From CAG-791 sp963596015 (GTDB lineage: Bacteria; Bacillota; Clostridia; Lachnospirales; Lachnospiraceae), in contig CAVBJS010000001.1 of NCBI GenBank assembly GCA_963596015.1, positions 1-64,000 on the forward strand: a DNA stretch of 64,000 nucleotides, given 5' to 3'. Below, one piece after another: positions 55,345 through 64,000 of this stretch (positions within the stretch are counted from its first letter, which is position 1; every line of letters begins with the position of its first letter). Below the pieces are notes generated by a model. That model made no database searches. It saw only the letters and a list, made by a program, of their open reading frames with translations, and was not told where the DNA came from. Made by a program: the position numbers and the translations under genes.

Positions 55345-57270
55345 CTAGACATCCAGTTCCGCATCCTTTGCATGGGAATAGATGAATTTCTTTCTGGGAG
55401 GGACCTCCGCTCCCATTAAAAGCTCTGTCATTTCATTTGCCATACGGGCATCTTCGATCTGCACCAGCTTCATCATCCGGGTTTCCGGATTTAAGGTCGT
55501 CTCCCAGAGCTGCTCCGGATCCATCTCGCCAAGGCCCTTATAACGCTGCAGGGTAAAGGGACCCTTGTGCTTTTTCCTGTATTTTTCCAGGGCATAGTCG
55601 TCGTAAAGGTACTCTTCCTTGCCTCTGGCGGGCATTACCTTATAAAGAGGCGGCATAGCCACGTATACATGTCCCTCAAAAATAAGATCCGGCATAAACC
55701 GGTAAAATAATGTCAGCAACAGGGTGGAAATATGGGCTCCGTCCACATCCGCATCCGCCATGATGATGATCTTGTCATAGCGCAGCTTGGTGATATCGAA
55801 ATCGTTGCCGTATCCTTCGGAAAAGCCGCAGCCGAAGGCGTTGATCATGGTCTTGATCTCCGCATTGGCCAGGATCTTGTCAATGCTGGCTTTTTCCACG
55901 TTAAGGATCTTACCCCTGATCGGCAGGATAGCCTGGTACATACGGTTTCTGGCGGTTTTGGCACTGCCGCCTGCGGAATCTCCCTCTACGATAAAGATCT
56001 CGCACTTGGAAGCATCCCTGCTCTCGCAGTTGGCCAGCTTGCCATTGGAGTCAAAGGAGTACTTCTGCTTGGTCAGCATGTTGGTCTTGGCCTTTTCCTC
56101 CGTCTTGCGGATCTTGGCCGCCTTTTCCGCGCAGCCTATGATCTGCTTTAAGGTCTCCAGATTTCTGTCAAAAAAACGGACGATCTCATCTCCCGTGACC
56201 TTGCTTACCACCTTGGCCGCATCCTGGTTATCCAACTTGGTCTTGGTCTGTCCTTCAAAACGGGGATCCGGATGCTTGATGGAAACTACCGCCGTCATGC
56301 CGTTTCTTACATCTGCGCCGGTAAAGTTGGCATCCTTTTCCTTCAGGATGTTTAATTCCCTGGCGTAATTGTTGATGACATTGGTGAACATGGTCTTAAA
56401 GCCGGTAAGATGAGTACCTCCTTCTGCGTTGTAAATATTATTGCAAAAGCCCATGACATTCTCATGGAACTCATTGACATACTGCAGGGCTACTTCCACA
56501 GAGATGCCTTCCGTCTCTCCGGTAAAATAGATCACATCGCATACCGGCTCCTTGCTCTTATTCAGATCCCGGATAAAACCTACGATGCCATCCGGCTCGT
56601 GATAGGTAATGCTTTCCTGTGTGCCCGTTCTTTTGTCCGTATAGACGATGGTAAGATTGGGATTTAAATAAGCCGTCTCATGCATACGGCTTTTGATCTC
56701 TTCCTCCCGGAATCTGGTCTTTTCAAAGATCTCATTATCGGGAAGAAAATTGATCCGGGTACCGGTCTCCCTGGTCTTGCCGACTACCGGCAGAAGGCCA
56801 TTCTGAAGCTCTGTCAGGGGCTTTCCTCTTTCGTACTCATCTTCATAGATAAAGCCGCCGTTCTTGATACGCACCGTCATGTGCGCAGACAGGGCATTTA
56901 CCACGGAAGAACCTACGCCGTGAAGACCGCCGCTGGTCTTATAGGCCTCATTGTCGAACTTACCGCCGGCGTGGAGGGTCGTCAAAACGATACGCTCCGC
57001 GCTGACCCCTTTTTCATGCATACCCACCGGTATGCCGCGGCCATTGTCCTCTACGGTGCAGGAACCATCTGCCTCTAAGGTGACCTGTATCCGGTCACAA
57101 AAGCCCGCCAGATGCTCATCCACGGAATTATCCACGATCTCGTAGATCAAGTGATTCAAGCCTCTGGTGGAGACACTGCCGATATACATACCGGGCCTGG
57201 TGCGCACTGCCTCCAGGCCTTCAAGGACTTTGATGCTTCCAGCATCATATTGATTGTTCTGCTTCGTCAT
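55345..57270 (-). CDS. Type II topoisomerase subunit B (ParE/GyrB)
   Basis: 641 residues. GHKL ATPase: YEIVDNSVDE (catalytic Glu44), VEDNGRGIPVG and GLHGVGSSVVNALS. The Toprim domain has FIVEGDSAGGSAK and IMADADVDGAHI. The end, RYKGLGEMDPEQLWETTL, is typical. It lies between degV and the A subunit. Gyrase or topoisomerase IV cannot be decided from this subunit alone. Confidence 0.95.
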   Translation of the reverse strand: MTKQNNQYDAGSIKVLEGLEAVRTRPGMYIGSVSTRGLNHLIYEIVDNSVDEHLAGFCDRIQVTLEADGSCTVEDNGRGIPVGMHEKGVSAERIVLTTLHAGGKFDNEAYKTSGGLHGVGSSVVNALSAHMTVRIKNGGFIYEDEYERGKPLTELQNGLLPVVGKTRETGTRINFLPDNEIFEKTRFREEEIKSRMHETAYLNPNLTIVYTDKRTGTQESITYHEPDGIVGFIRDLNKSKEPVCDVIYFTGETEGISVEVALQYVNEFHENVMGFCNNIYNAEGGTHLTGFKTMFTNVINNYARELNILKEKDANFTGADVRNGMTAVVSIKHPDPRFEGQTKTKLDNQDAAKVVSKVTGDEIVRFFDRNLETLKQIIGCAEKAAKIRKTEEKAKTNMLTKQKYSFDSNGKLANCESRDASKCEIFIVEGDSAGGSAKTARNRMYQAILPIRGKILNVEKASIDKILANAEIKTMINAFGCGFSEGYGNDFDITKLRYDKIIIMADADVDGAHISTLLLTLFYRFMPDLIFEGHVYVAMPPLYKVMPARGKEEYLYDDYALEKYRKKHKGPFTLQRYKGLGEMDPEQLWETTLNPETRMMKLVQIEDARMANEMTELLMGAEVPPRKKFIYSHAKDAELDV

Positions 57271-57297
57271 AGATCTATGTAACCACCCGTTTGTTCT

Positions 57298-58176
57298 TTA
57301 TTGGAAAAGAGAAGGATCCAGCTTCTTCGAGCAGGCGATAGCCAGGGCACCGGGCCCAATATGGCAGGAGACGCTCAAAGAAAGTGCATCTTTTCTCACC
57401 TCGAAATTGGGGAATGCCTCCTGGATCTCCTGATACCAGATCTCTTCCTGCTCCGGCACATTGGCATGGACCGCGTAGAGATATACGGTCTCACTGGCTG
57501 TGCCGCCGTATTTATTCTCGATGTCGGCGCGCATGGCGTTGATCATGGTAGATTTGCCCTGGTTGGTACTGCGGGCCTTGGAAAAGGCATCCAGCCGCTC
57601 TCCCTTGATCTGTAATACCGGCTTTAACTTCAAAAGGCTTCCGATGGCAGCTGCTGCCGGTGTGATCCGGCCGCCCTTCTTAAGATAATGCAGGGTATCC
57701 AGCATGATATAGATGCTGGATTCAAACTTTACATCCTCTAAGATCTGACGGATCTGGGCTGCATCCTTTCCTGCATTGGCAAGGGCGATGGCATCCTCCA
57801 CAGAACGCTTCTGGGTCACGGAAATACGCTGGTTATTCACTACCTGTACTTTGCCGTCATAGTCATCCGCCAGCATCATGGCTGTCTGGCAGGAGCCGGA
57901 GAGGCCGCTGCTCATGGGAATGTATACGATCTCCTCATAGTCCTGCAGCAGCTCATCCCATAAATCCGTCACGTCCGCCGGAGAGGGCTGGCTGGTCACC
58001 ACCGTGCCGTCCATGGAAAGCTTCTCATAAAACTGCTCTCTGGTCAGACTGATATCCTCTAAATAATCAACGCCATCAATCGTAAATGGCATAGGCATCA
58101 CGCGGATTCCCATCTCCTTGGCCATTGCCTGGGTGATACCACTGTTACTGTCAGTTACAACTGCTACTTTCGGCAT
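57298..58176 (-). CDS. DegV-family fatty-acid-binding protein
   Basis: About 292 residues from ATG 58176 (AGGAGG 5 bases ahead; the longer frame has no such site). VAVVTDSNSGITQAMAKEMG, SQPSPADVTDLWDELLQD and MSSGLSGSCQTAMML form the fatty-acid pocket with TSQPS and SSGLSGS motifs. DegV proteins present acyl chains to the kinase FakA, encoded 2.5 kb upstream in this window. Confidence 0.95.
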   Translation of the reverse strand: MPKVAVVTDSNSGITQAMAKEMGIRVMPMPFTIDGVDYLEDISLTREQFYEKLSMDGTVVTSQPSPADVTDLWDELLQDYEEIVYIPMSSGLSGSCQTAMMLADDYDGKVQVVNNQRISVTQKRSVEDAIALANAGKDAAQIRQILEDVKFESSIYIMLDTLHYLKKGGRITPAAAAIGSLLKLKPVLQIKGERLDAFSKARSTNQGKSTMINAMRADIENKYGGTASETVYLYAVHANVPEQEEIWYQEIQEAFPNFEVRKDALSLSVSCHIGPGALAIACSKKLDPSLFQ

Positions 58177-58230
58177 ATCTTCCTCCTTAAATTCCGTACA
58201 CACGTACGGACACATATGTCCATAATACGG

Positions 58231-60390
58231 TCAGATAGACCTAAAGTCAACAGATTTTGCCTCTGCGGCCACCCGCCGGCGCAGAGCCTCATGCTCCGGT
58301 TTTGCCAGCTGCCGATCCTCCTGTACCACCTCATTTAGCAGGGCGGCGGCGGTTTGCAGTAGGGACGCATCCTGATAAATGTCCGCCAACGCAAAGCCTA
58401 ACGCACCGCTTTGACGCACTCCGAAGAGATCTCCGGGCCCCCGCAGTGCCAGATCCTGCTGGGCTATGGCAAAGCCGTCGTTGTTTTTTTCCAGAATCTC
58501 CAGACGTTTGGGCTTTTCCTCCGATGCATTCTCATAGAGGAAAATGCAATAGGACTGCTCACTTCCCCGGCCGATCCTGCCTCGCAGCTGATGCAGCTGG
58601 GCCAGACCAAAGCGCTCTGCATTTTCCACCACCATAACGGTGGCATTGGGTACGTTGATGCCTACCTCCACCACAGTAGTGGAAACTAAGACATCGATCT
58701 CTCCCGCCCCGAAGCGCCCCATGATCTCCTCTTTCTGCGCCGGTTTCATACGGCCGTGAAGTGCTTCGACGCGGATCCTGTCTCCGAAATACCGACTTAG
58801 CTTCTCGGTGGTTTCCATCACATTGACCATGGGCGGTCTTTGTCCTTCGCCGAAGCCAAGCTCCTCAATCATTGCCTTGGAACTGCCGGCAAAGATCTCT
58901 TCTTCCGTTTCCTCTTCTCCCTCTTTGCCTTCGTCGATGGCAGGGCAGATCACATAGGCCTGTCTTCCCTTTTTCACTTCTCCTGCTATAAATTTCCAGG
59001 CTCTTTCTCTCTCCCGGGAGGGCAGCGCACAGTTTTTCACAGGCAGCCGGTTCTTAGGTCTTTCCTTTAATAAGGAAACCTGCAGATCGCCGTATAAGAT
59101 AATGGCTAAGGTACGGGGAATCGGCGTGGCGCTCATGACCAGTACCGGCACCACTTCTCCTTTTCCCGCCAGGGACTCCCGCTGTCTGACACCGAAACGA
59201 TGCTGCTCATCGGTAATAACCAGCCCCAGATCATGATAGGAGACCTTCTCCTGGATCAGCGCATGGGTGCCGATGATCACATCCGCCTCTCCCGATGCGA
59301 TAGCGGCAAGGGCCTCTTTTCTGGCTTTTCCCTTCACAGAGCCGGTGAGAAGTACCGGGTGAATGGGCAGGTCATAGTCCTCTTTCATAGAAAGTAAAGT
59401 TTCCATATGCTGGAGTGCCAACACCTCGGTGGGAGCCATCAATGCCCCCTGCCGGCTATTGGCCGTGCAAAGAAGAAGGGCAAGAAAGGCCAGAATGGTC
59501 TTGCCGGATCCCACATCTCCCTCTAGCAGTCTGTTCATAACATAAGGGCCGGTAAGATCTGCCTGAATCTCTCTCCAGGCGCCCATTTGTCCCTCTGTCA
59601 GGGTATAGGGAAGTCGGCGGATCAGCCTGCCTGTCTCCTCACTGGGTTTCATCGGGGCGGGATTGCGCAGGCTCTCATTTTTCCCTTTTTGCAAATGGAC
59701 TGCCGTAAGGAACAGATAGAACTCGTCAAAAACAAGCCTCTCTCTGGCCGCCTGCACCGCCTTTCGATCCGCCGGAAAATGGATCTGTCTTATAGCCTCC
59801 GCCTCTTCCATAAGGGAAAGATGAAACCGGCTTTGCAGTTGCTGCATCTCACCCTCGGTCAGGTATTCCGCAGGCAAAGGGCATTCCCGCAGGGTCTGCT
59901 GCATCATCCGCTGAAACAGTTTCTTCTTAAAATGAAGGGGAAGGGCGTATACCGGCTGCAGGGAGTCGGCCAGCAGATCGTATTCCTCTTTGGTAAAGCA
60001 CTTTGGCTGCTCCATGACCCAGGTCTTATTCTTTAGCTGCTGCAGTCTTCCCCAAAAGAGCCGGACACTGCCAAGGGGAAGCGATCTCCCGATATAGGGC
60101 TGATTAAACCAGGTCAGCCGGATCTGTCCGGTGGCATCTGCTCCCTGAAAGTGCACAATGGTCCTGCTGCCTGCCCGCACGGGTCTGCCTCCGGAAAGAA
60201 GGGTCAGGCGAAGGGTCACCACCTCTCCCGGGCAGCAGTCTGCCAGGGCCTTGGGCTGCCCGAAGCATTCATAGGTTCTGGGATAATAGTTGAGCAGATC
60301 TCCCACCTGATACAGCTCTCTTTTTTCTAACAGCGCAGCCGTCTTCTCGCCTACGCCTTTTAATTCTCTAAGGGGAGTATGCTGATCCAA
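58231..60390 (-). CDS. recG: ATP-dependent DNA helicase RecG
   Basis: 719 residues. An N-terminal wedge/OB domain (DLLNYYPRTYECFG) is followed by helicase motifs: Walker A EGDVGSGKT, motif II ITDEQHRFG, motif III SATPIPRTLA, LHGRMKPAQKEEIM, VVEVGINVPNATVMV and QLHQLRGRIGRG. The end TRG-like region is short. It reverses stalled forks and resolves branched DNA. AGGAGG precedes the ATG. Confidence 0.97.
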   Translation of the reverse strand: MDQHTPLRELKGVGEKTAALLEKRELYQVGDLLNYYPRTYECFGQPKALADCCPGEVVTLRLTLLSGGRPVRAGSRTIVHFQGADATGQIRLTWFNQPYIGRSLPLGSVRLFWGRLQQLKNKTWVMEQPKCFTKEEYDLLADSLQPVYALPLHFKKKLFQRMMQQTLRECPLPAEYLTEGEMQQLQSRFHLSLMEEAEAIRQIHFPADRKAVQAARERLVFDEFYLFLTAVHLQKGKNESLRNPAPMKPSEETGRLIRRLPYTLTEGQMGAWREIQADLTGPYVMNRLLEGDVGSGKTILAFLALLLCTANSRQGALMAPTEVLALQHMETLLSMKEDYDLPIHPVLLTGSVKGKARKEALAAIASGEADVIIGTHALIQEKVSYHDLGLVITDEQHRFGVRQRESLAGKGEVVPVLVMSATPIPRTLAIILYGDLQVSLLKERPKNRLPVKNCALPSRERERAWKFIAGEVKKGRQAYVICPAIDEGKEGEEETEEEIFAGSSKAMIEELGFGEGQRPPMVNVMETTEKLSRYFGDRIRVEALHGRMKPAQKEEIMGRFGAGEIDVLVSTTVVEVGINVPNATVMVVENAERFGLAQLHQLRGRIGRGSEQSYCIFLYENASEEKPKRLEILEKNNDGFAIAQQDLALRGPGDLFGVRQSGALGFALADIYQDASLLQTAAALLNEVVQEDRQLAKPEHEALRRRVAAEAKSVDFRSI

Positions 60391-60433
60391 AGATACCTCC
60401 TATGCAGTCGTGCAAAATGCCCTGCCGTAAAAG

Positions 60434-60457
60434 AAAGGACGGCTGTGGGCCGTCCTT
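60434..60457. terminator. Terminator between fakA and recG
   Basis: AAAGGACGGC-TGTG-GCCGTCCTTT with T-run. It separates recG from the upstream genes. In the rest of 60391-60663 the only notable thing is CTGCTGCGCAGCA near 60632, a GC-rich palindrome; no gene. Confidence 0.75.
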
Positions 60458-60663
60458 TCCTGGTCATGACTGATCGATCCTATTCATTGCAGAGAATAAT
60501 TTTTGTTACCATTCAGACCACGTCCCCTCACCCGGATATTTCCGGCAGGACCCGCCCCATGGCCGGCGTCTGAACTGTATCCAATCTTTTTCCTGCTGTT
60601 TTATACTGTCTGCTGCTTTATACCGTTGCACTGCTGCGCAGCAACACTTCGCATGCTTATACT

Positions 60664-62364
60664 TTATTCTGCGCTGAGAATATAGTAATAAATGGGCTGT
60701 CCGCCGCTTTGTAATTCCACATCGCATCCGGGGAAAGCAGCCTGTACCTTTTCCTGGAAGGCCAGCGCTTCCTCTTCCTTGATATCTGCGCCATAGTAAA
60801 CACTGATCATCTCGGTATCGCTCTCAGCGATCTTCTGCAGGGTCTTTAAGGCAGTTTCATCTCTGTCAGGTCCCACTGCCACAATGCCTGCATCACCGAT
60901 GCCCATCATATCGCTTTCGTGGATCTCCATGCCGTCGATCATGGTATCCCGCACCGCATAGGTCACCTCCGCGCTCTTTACGTGGGCGATCTCTGCCGTC
61001 ATGTTGGCCTTATTGGCCTCTGCGTCTAAGTCGGGCATGTAATTGATGATGGCGGTAATACCCTGGGGAATGGTCTTGGTGGGGATCACGATAATATTCT
61101 TATCCTTGGTCATTCCCGCTGCCTGGTTGGCTGCCAGGATAATATTCTTATTGTTAGGGAAAATGTAGATAGTATCTGCATTCACCTGGGAGATGGCCTG
61201 CAGCACATCATCGGTGCTGGGGTTCATGGTCTGTCCGCCGGAGATCACATAATCGGCACCCAGACTCTTAAAGATCTCTTCAATACCGTCACCTACGGAA
61301 ACTGCGATAAAGCCCACTTCCTTCTTAGGACCGAGATCCTGTACCGGCGCTGCCTCTTCCTGCTGGGGAGCGTCCTGGCTTTCCGCTGCCTTTTCCATGG
61401 TCTCCTGGTGCTCTAAACGCATGTTGTCGATCTTGATCTTAGAGAGCTGACCATAGAGTAAGCCTCTCTGGATGGCAAGACCGGGATCGTTGGTATGTAC
61501 ATGTACCTTCACCACTTCTTCATCCGGCACGCATACGATGGAATCGCCGATAGACTCTAAGTAAGCCTTGAAATCCTTCTCTGTCTTGGAACCGAAATGC
61601 TTATCTAAAAGGATGATAAACTCTGTGCAATAGCCGAATTTGATCTCCGCATTGGCGCGAACGTCCGGATTTACCTGATCCTTGCGCGCGCCTTCCTTCG
61701 GAGCAGAAACCTCTTTGGCAAGTGCTTCGTAATCGATCTCTTTGCCAAGATAAGCGTCATAGGCGCCCTTTAATACCTGCATCAGGCCCTGTCCGCCGGA
61801 GTCTACCACGCCGGCCTGCTTTAATACGGGAAGCATATCCGGGGTGCTGGCCAGAACAGAATCCGCATACTCGATGACGGTCTTGAAATAGACGTCAAGA
61901 TCTGTCTCGCCCTGGTCTGCCAGTTCTCTGGATTTGGCAGCGGCACCTTTAGCTACTGTAAGGATAGTGCCTTCCTTTGGCTTCATAACAGCCTTATAAG
62001 CAGTCTCTACTGCCCGGTCAAAAGCATCCGCAAATACCGGCACATCCACCTCTGCGTGCTCCCTAACGCCCTTGCAGAAGCCTCTTAAAAGCTGGGAAAG
62101 GATAACACCGGAGTTACCTCTGGCGCCACGCAAAGAACCGGAGGAAATAGCCTTGCAGATAGCCATCATATCCTCTGACTCGCCTAAGGAAACCACCTCT
62201 TTGACTGCAGACATGATGGTCATGGTCATGTTGGTACCTGTATCGCCGTCCGGAACGGGGAATACGTTCAGCTCATTGATCCATTCTTTGTTTGCTTCCA
62301 GATTTTTAGCGCCGGACAGGAACATCTTGGACAATGTTCCGGCGTTTATTGCATTTGTACTCAC
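60664..62364 (-). CDS. fakA: DAK2-domain fatty acid kinase (YloV/FakA)
   Basis: 566 residues from a GTG start (AGGAGG ahead). The DhaL-type kinase domain is N-terminal: NVFPVPDGDTGTNMTMTI, GARGNSGVILSQLL and DSGGQGLMQVL. The middle and C-terminal DegV-like part reads DYVISGGQTMNPSTDDVLQA and IYIFPNNKNIILAA. It phosphorylates fatty acids held by DegV/FakB proteins. It is 37 bases after the Asp23-family gene, the conserved yloU-yloV pair. Confidence 0.95.
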   Translation of the reverse strand: MSTNAINAGTLSKMFLSGAKNLEANKEWINELNVFPVPDGDTGTNMTMTIMSAVKEVVSLGESEDMMAICKAISSGSLRGARGNSGVILSQLLRGFCKGVREHAEVDVPVFADAFDRAVETAYKAVMKPKEGTILTVAKGAAAKSRELADQGETDLDVYFKTVIEYADSVLASTPDMLPVLKQAGVVDSGGQGLMQVLKGAYDAYLGKEIDYEALAKEVSAPKEGARKDQVNPDVRANAEIKFGYCTEFIILLDKHFGSKTEKDFKAYLESIGDSIVCVPDEEVVKVHVHTNDPGLAIQRGLLYGQLSKIKIDNMRLEHQETMEKAAESQDAPQQEEAAPVQDLGPKKEVGFIAVSVGDGIEEIFKSLGADYVISGGQTMNPSTDDVLQAISQVNADTIYIFPNNKNIILAANQAAGMTKDKNIIVIPTKTIPQGITAIINYMPDLDAEANKANMTAEIAHVKSAEVTYAVRDTMIDGMEIHESDMMGIGDAGIVAVGPDRDETALKTLQKIAESDTEMISVYYGADIKEEEALAFQEKVQAAFPGCDVELQSGGQPIYYYILSAE

Positions 62365-62401
62365 GTTAAATCTTCCTCCTGATTAAAGCAGCGCCGACTG
62401 A

Positions 62402-62764
62402 CTAGTCGATGACCTTGACGCCCTCGACGATGATATTGATCTTCTCAATTTCCAGACCGGTAAATTCTTCTACCTTATAGCGGACATTGTTGATCAGATT
62501 ATCAGCTACCGTTGAAATATTTACACCATAAGAGACGATCACGTGAAAATCGATGACCAGTTTTCCTCTGGCATTTAATGATACATTGATCCCCTTGGTC
62601 ATGGAATCCTTCTTAAGCAGGTTCACCAATCCGCTTTTCATATTGACGCCTGCCATACCCACGATGCCAAAGCACTCTGTGGCTACGGTCCCTGCATACT
62701 GTGCGATCACTTCGTTATCTATGGAGATATTTCCCATATGGGTATTCATGGAAGATGACTTCAT
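62402..62764 (-). CDS. Asp23/Gls24-family protein (YloU)
   Basis: 120 residues. NISIDNEVIAQYAGTVATEC, GIVGMA and LVIDFHVIVSYGVNISTVADN match the family, which forms membrane-associated complexes linked to envelope stress and lipid metabolism. AAAGGAG precedes the start. It pairs with fakA downstream. Confidence 0.95.
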   Translation of the reverse strand: MKSSSMNTHMGNISIDNEVIAQYAGTVATECFGIVGMAGVNMKSGLVNLLKKDSMTKGINVSLNARGKLVIDFHVIVSYGVNISTVADNLINNVRYKVEEFTGLEIEKINIIVEGVKVID

Positions 62765-62887
62765 ATATTAGGCTCCTTTCCAGCTTTCGTCCGGATGTGC
62801 TGTGCTGCATTATCTGCGTCGGATACACGGCTTTTTGCAGCCCGTTTCCCTGCATACCGGAACTCATACAGATTGTATTATACCTTT

Positions 62888-62915
62888 ATTATAAAAAAAA
62901 TGAAATACCCAAACA
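62888..62915 (-). promoter_or_regulatory. Candidate promoter of yloU-fakA
   Basis: Minus strand TGTTTG (62910-62915), 16-base spacer, TATAAT (62888-62893). A second TATAAT lies at 62877-62882. The rest of 62765-63088 holds only the rpmB terminator. Confidence 0.45.
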
Positions 62916-63000
62916 CAGGAATGCGTCAAAGCAGTGTCTTGATCGTTGTGGCCCCGCCGCCTGGCTGTCGTCTGAACTGCAGTATTGGCACAGATGCAAT

Positions 63001-63026
63001 AAAAAAAGCCCGGCAAGCCGGACTTT
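63001..63026 (-). terminator. rpmB terminator
   Basis: Minus strand AAAAGTCCGGC-TT-GCCGGGCTTTTTTT, about 63 bases after the rpmB stop. Confidence 0.85.
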
Positions 63027-63088
63027 TCATTTCACATTGGGATACAAACTATAGTCTGTATACTGCAGATATCCTGAGAGAGGCACAA

Positions 63089-63274
63089 TTAAGCGCGCTC
63101 TACTTTGCCGGATCTTAAGCAGCTTGTGCAGACATGCATCTTCTTTGTTCCGCCGTTGACTTTGCAGCTAACGTTCTGAACATTAGAATTCCAGATTCTG
63201 TTGGATCTTCTATGTGAATGGCTGACGTTGTTACCGAAATGAGCGCCTTTTCCACAAATATCACACTTCGCCAT
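63089..63274 (-). CDS. rpmB: 50S ribosomal protein L28 (bL28)
   Basis: 61 residues. MAKCDICGKGAHFGNNVSHS with Cys4/Cys7, and HVCTSCLRSGKV with a second Cys pair: the zinc-binding form of L28. GGGAGG precedes the ATG. Next to yloU as in Bacillus. Confidence 0.98.
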   Translation of the reverse strand: MAKCDICGKGAHFGNNVSHSHRRSNRIWNSNVQNVSCKVNGGTKKMHVCTSCLRSGKVERA

Positions 63275-63397
63275 TTTTACACCTCCCTACATTTTATTAT
63301 AGGTATTACACAACGTTCATATTTTAGCAAATAGATTTTTAAAATGCAAGGAAAAATTTATAACTTTCTCGCCGCATCGTGCTCACCGTTGCTCTCC

Positions 63398-63934
63398 TTA
63401 TGCTTCCTTGTTCAGAAAAAGTTTCTGAGAATAGGGATAAAGAATAGTCAGCAAAATATTGCCAAGCACACCTACTGCTAAGATCTCACCCACGCCTACT
63501 GTGATCACCATAAACCACACTGCATCTGCCATACCGTAGGCAAATTTAAGGACCAACGGAATGATCAGCATATTGCTGATGATAGGAGGCAGAACTGCCT
63601 TTATGCGATCTGCGATGGAAAGGCTGCGCTCTCTTTGGCCATTCTTCATGGTGCAGCAAAAGTAATGGGTTCCCACTGCACCGATCAGGGTTGCCAGTGT
63701 GCCGAAGATGATATCCGGCAAAGCTGCACCGCCTAAGATATTGCCAAGCAGACAGCCGATGGTCACGCCTACCACGCCGGTAAAGGAAAACAGAGGCAGG
63801 ACGCAGAGCATCTCGCTGACACGGAACTGGATGGCGCCAAAACTGATGGGCTGCAGTGCCAGTGTCAATACCACATAAATGGCTGCGATAACCGCAGACT
63901 GGGTCAGAAACATCGTGTTACTTTTCTTTTTCAT
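63398..63934 (-). CDS. queT: QueT-family queuosine precursor transporter
   Basis: 178 residues with five to six membrane helices. LTQSAVIAAIYVVLTLALQP, FGAIQFRVSEMLCVLPLF and NILGGAALPDIIFGTLATLI are characteristic of the ECF S-component QueT, which brings in preQ0/preQ1 or queuine. A preQ1 riboswitch precedes it, which confirms the ligand. I chose ATG 63934; a TTG at 63940 is closer to the GGAG and remains possible. Confidence 0.93.
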   Translation of the reverse strand: MKKKSNTMFLTQSAVIAAIYVVLTLALQPISFGAIQFRVSEMLCVLPLFSFTGVVGVTIGCLLGNILGGAALPDIIFGTLATLIGAVGTHYFCCTMKNGQRERSLSIADRIKAVLPPIISNMLIIPLVLKFAYGMADAVWFMVITVGVGEILAVGVLGNILLTILYPYSQKLFLNKEA

Positions 63935-63944
63935 ATTCAATTTT

Positions 63945-63988
63945 CTCCTTTAGTTTTGTTTTACGTGTGGAAGGTCTCGAACACACGA
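63945..63988 (-). promoter_or_regulatory. preQ1-I riboswitch of queT
   Basis: Minus strand CGTGTG-TTCGAGACCTTC-CACACG makes the P1 hairpin; the A-rich tail TAAAACAAAACTAAAGGAG follows and can pair back from its AAGG into the loop's CCTT, forming the H-type pseudoknot. The tail includes the queT ribosome-binding site, so ligand binding would hide it. Confidence 0.85.
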
Positions 63989-64000
63989 TTCATTTTACGG

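Noticed and set aside
53077..57270. Calling the topoisomerase pair gyrA/gyrB
   Set aside because: The A subunit shows no GyrA box and is short; subunit naming is left open.
1..64000. tRNA, rRNA, phage or plasmid origin
   Set aside because: Both strands were read for tRNA-like cloverleafs, CCA ends, rRNA cores and origin repeats; none was convincing.

Overview
The window looks like a chromosomal segment of an anaerobic gut-type Firmicute, most probably a Lachnospiraceae member. The reasons are the Firmicutes-specific housekeeping genes (recU, yqeK, rsfS, prp with an N-terminally extended L27, yloU/yloV next to recG, hisZ with short hisG), a citrate-synthase-like protein of the 2-isopropylmalate synthase superfamily paired with a eukaryotic-type NADP isocitrate dehydrogenase, and YesM/YesN-type sugar regulation. 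No rRNA, tRNA or CRISPR array was seen. By eye the left ~18.6 kb is more AT-rich than the rest.

Region 1 (1-3.3 kb) is an accessory scar. It holds a frameshifted Phd/YefM antitoxin cut by the window edge, an FMN riboswitch with terminator but no flavin gene behind it, fragments of a flavin-binding protein and of a serine recombinase, an intact two-gene AbiE-type toxin-antitoxin operon with two matched operator-like repeats, and a small IS remnant with 16-bp terminal inverted repeats. An 81-bp direct repeat lies at both ends of the stretch 226-3216.

Region 2 (3.3-18.4 kb) is a carbohydrate-use locus: a YesM-like kinase and YesN-like regulator on the plus strand, facing a minus-strand ABC importer (binding protein and two permeases), a GH95-like hydrolase, a GH31 hydrolase, a cupin-AraC regulator, a class V aminotransferase with a small partner, and a fucose/arabinose-isomerase-family protein. 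The most likely substrate is a glycan with alpha-linked fucose or xylose, but this is inference. The binding-protein promoter carries a 12-bp direct repeat at 21-bp spacing, as expected for an AraC-type activator.

Region 3 (18.7-34.5 kb) is core. It has rlmD, rho and an ABC-F gene, each with an unusual low-complexity insertion; icd with a GntR regulator and the citrate-synthase-like gene (a glutamate-directed partial TCA branch); and a ribosome/GTPase/NAD cluster (rplU-prp-rpmA-obgE-yhbY-nadD-yqeK-rsfS).

Region 4 (34.6-41.3 kb) is one giant sortase-anchored surface protein of about 2,218 residues. Region 5 (41.9-48.8 kb) is rng plus the histidine genes hisZ-G-D-B-IE, where HisIE carries a HisF-like domain whose two catalytic aspartates are both tyrosine. 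Region 6 (48.8-64 kb) is core: recU, a pseudouridine synthase, coaD, rsmD, a type II topoisomerase pair, degV, recG, yloV/yloU, rpmB, and queT under a preQ1 riboswitch.

A pattern across regions 3 and 5 is a set of short structured repeats placed directly in front of start codons and carrying the ribosome-binding site (rlmD, rsfS, yqeK, hisB, hisD, probably hisZ). It looks like a dispersed RNA element family and is the most original signal here.
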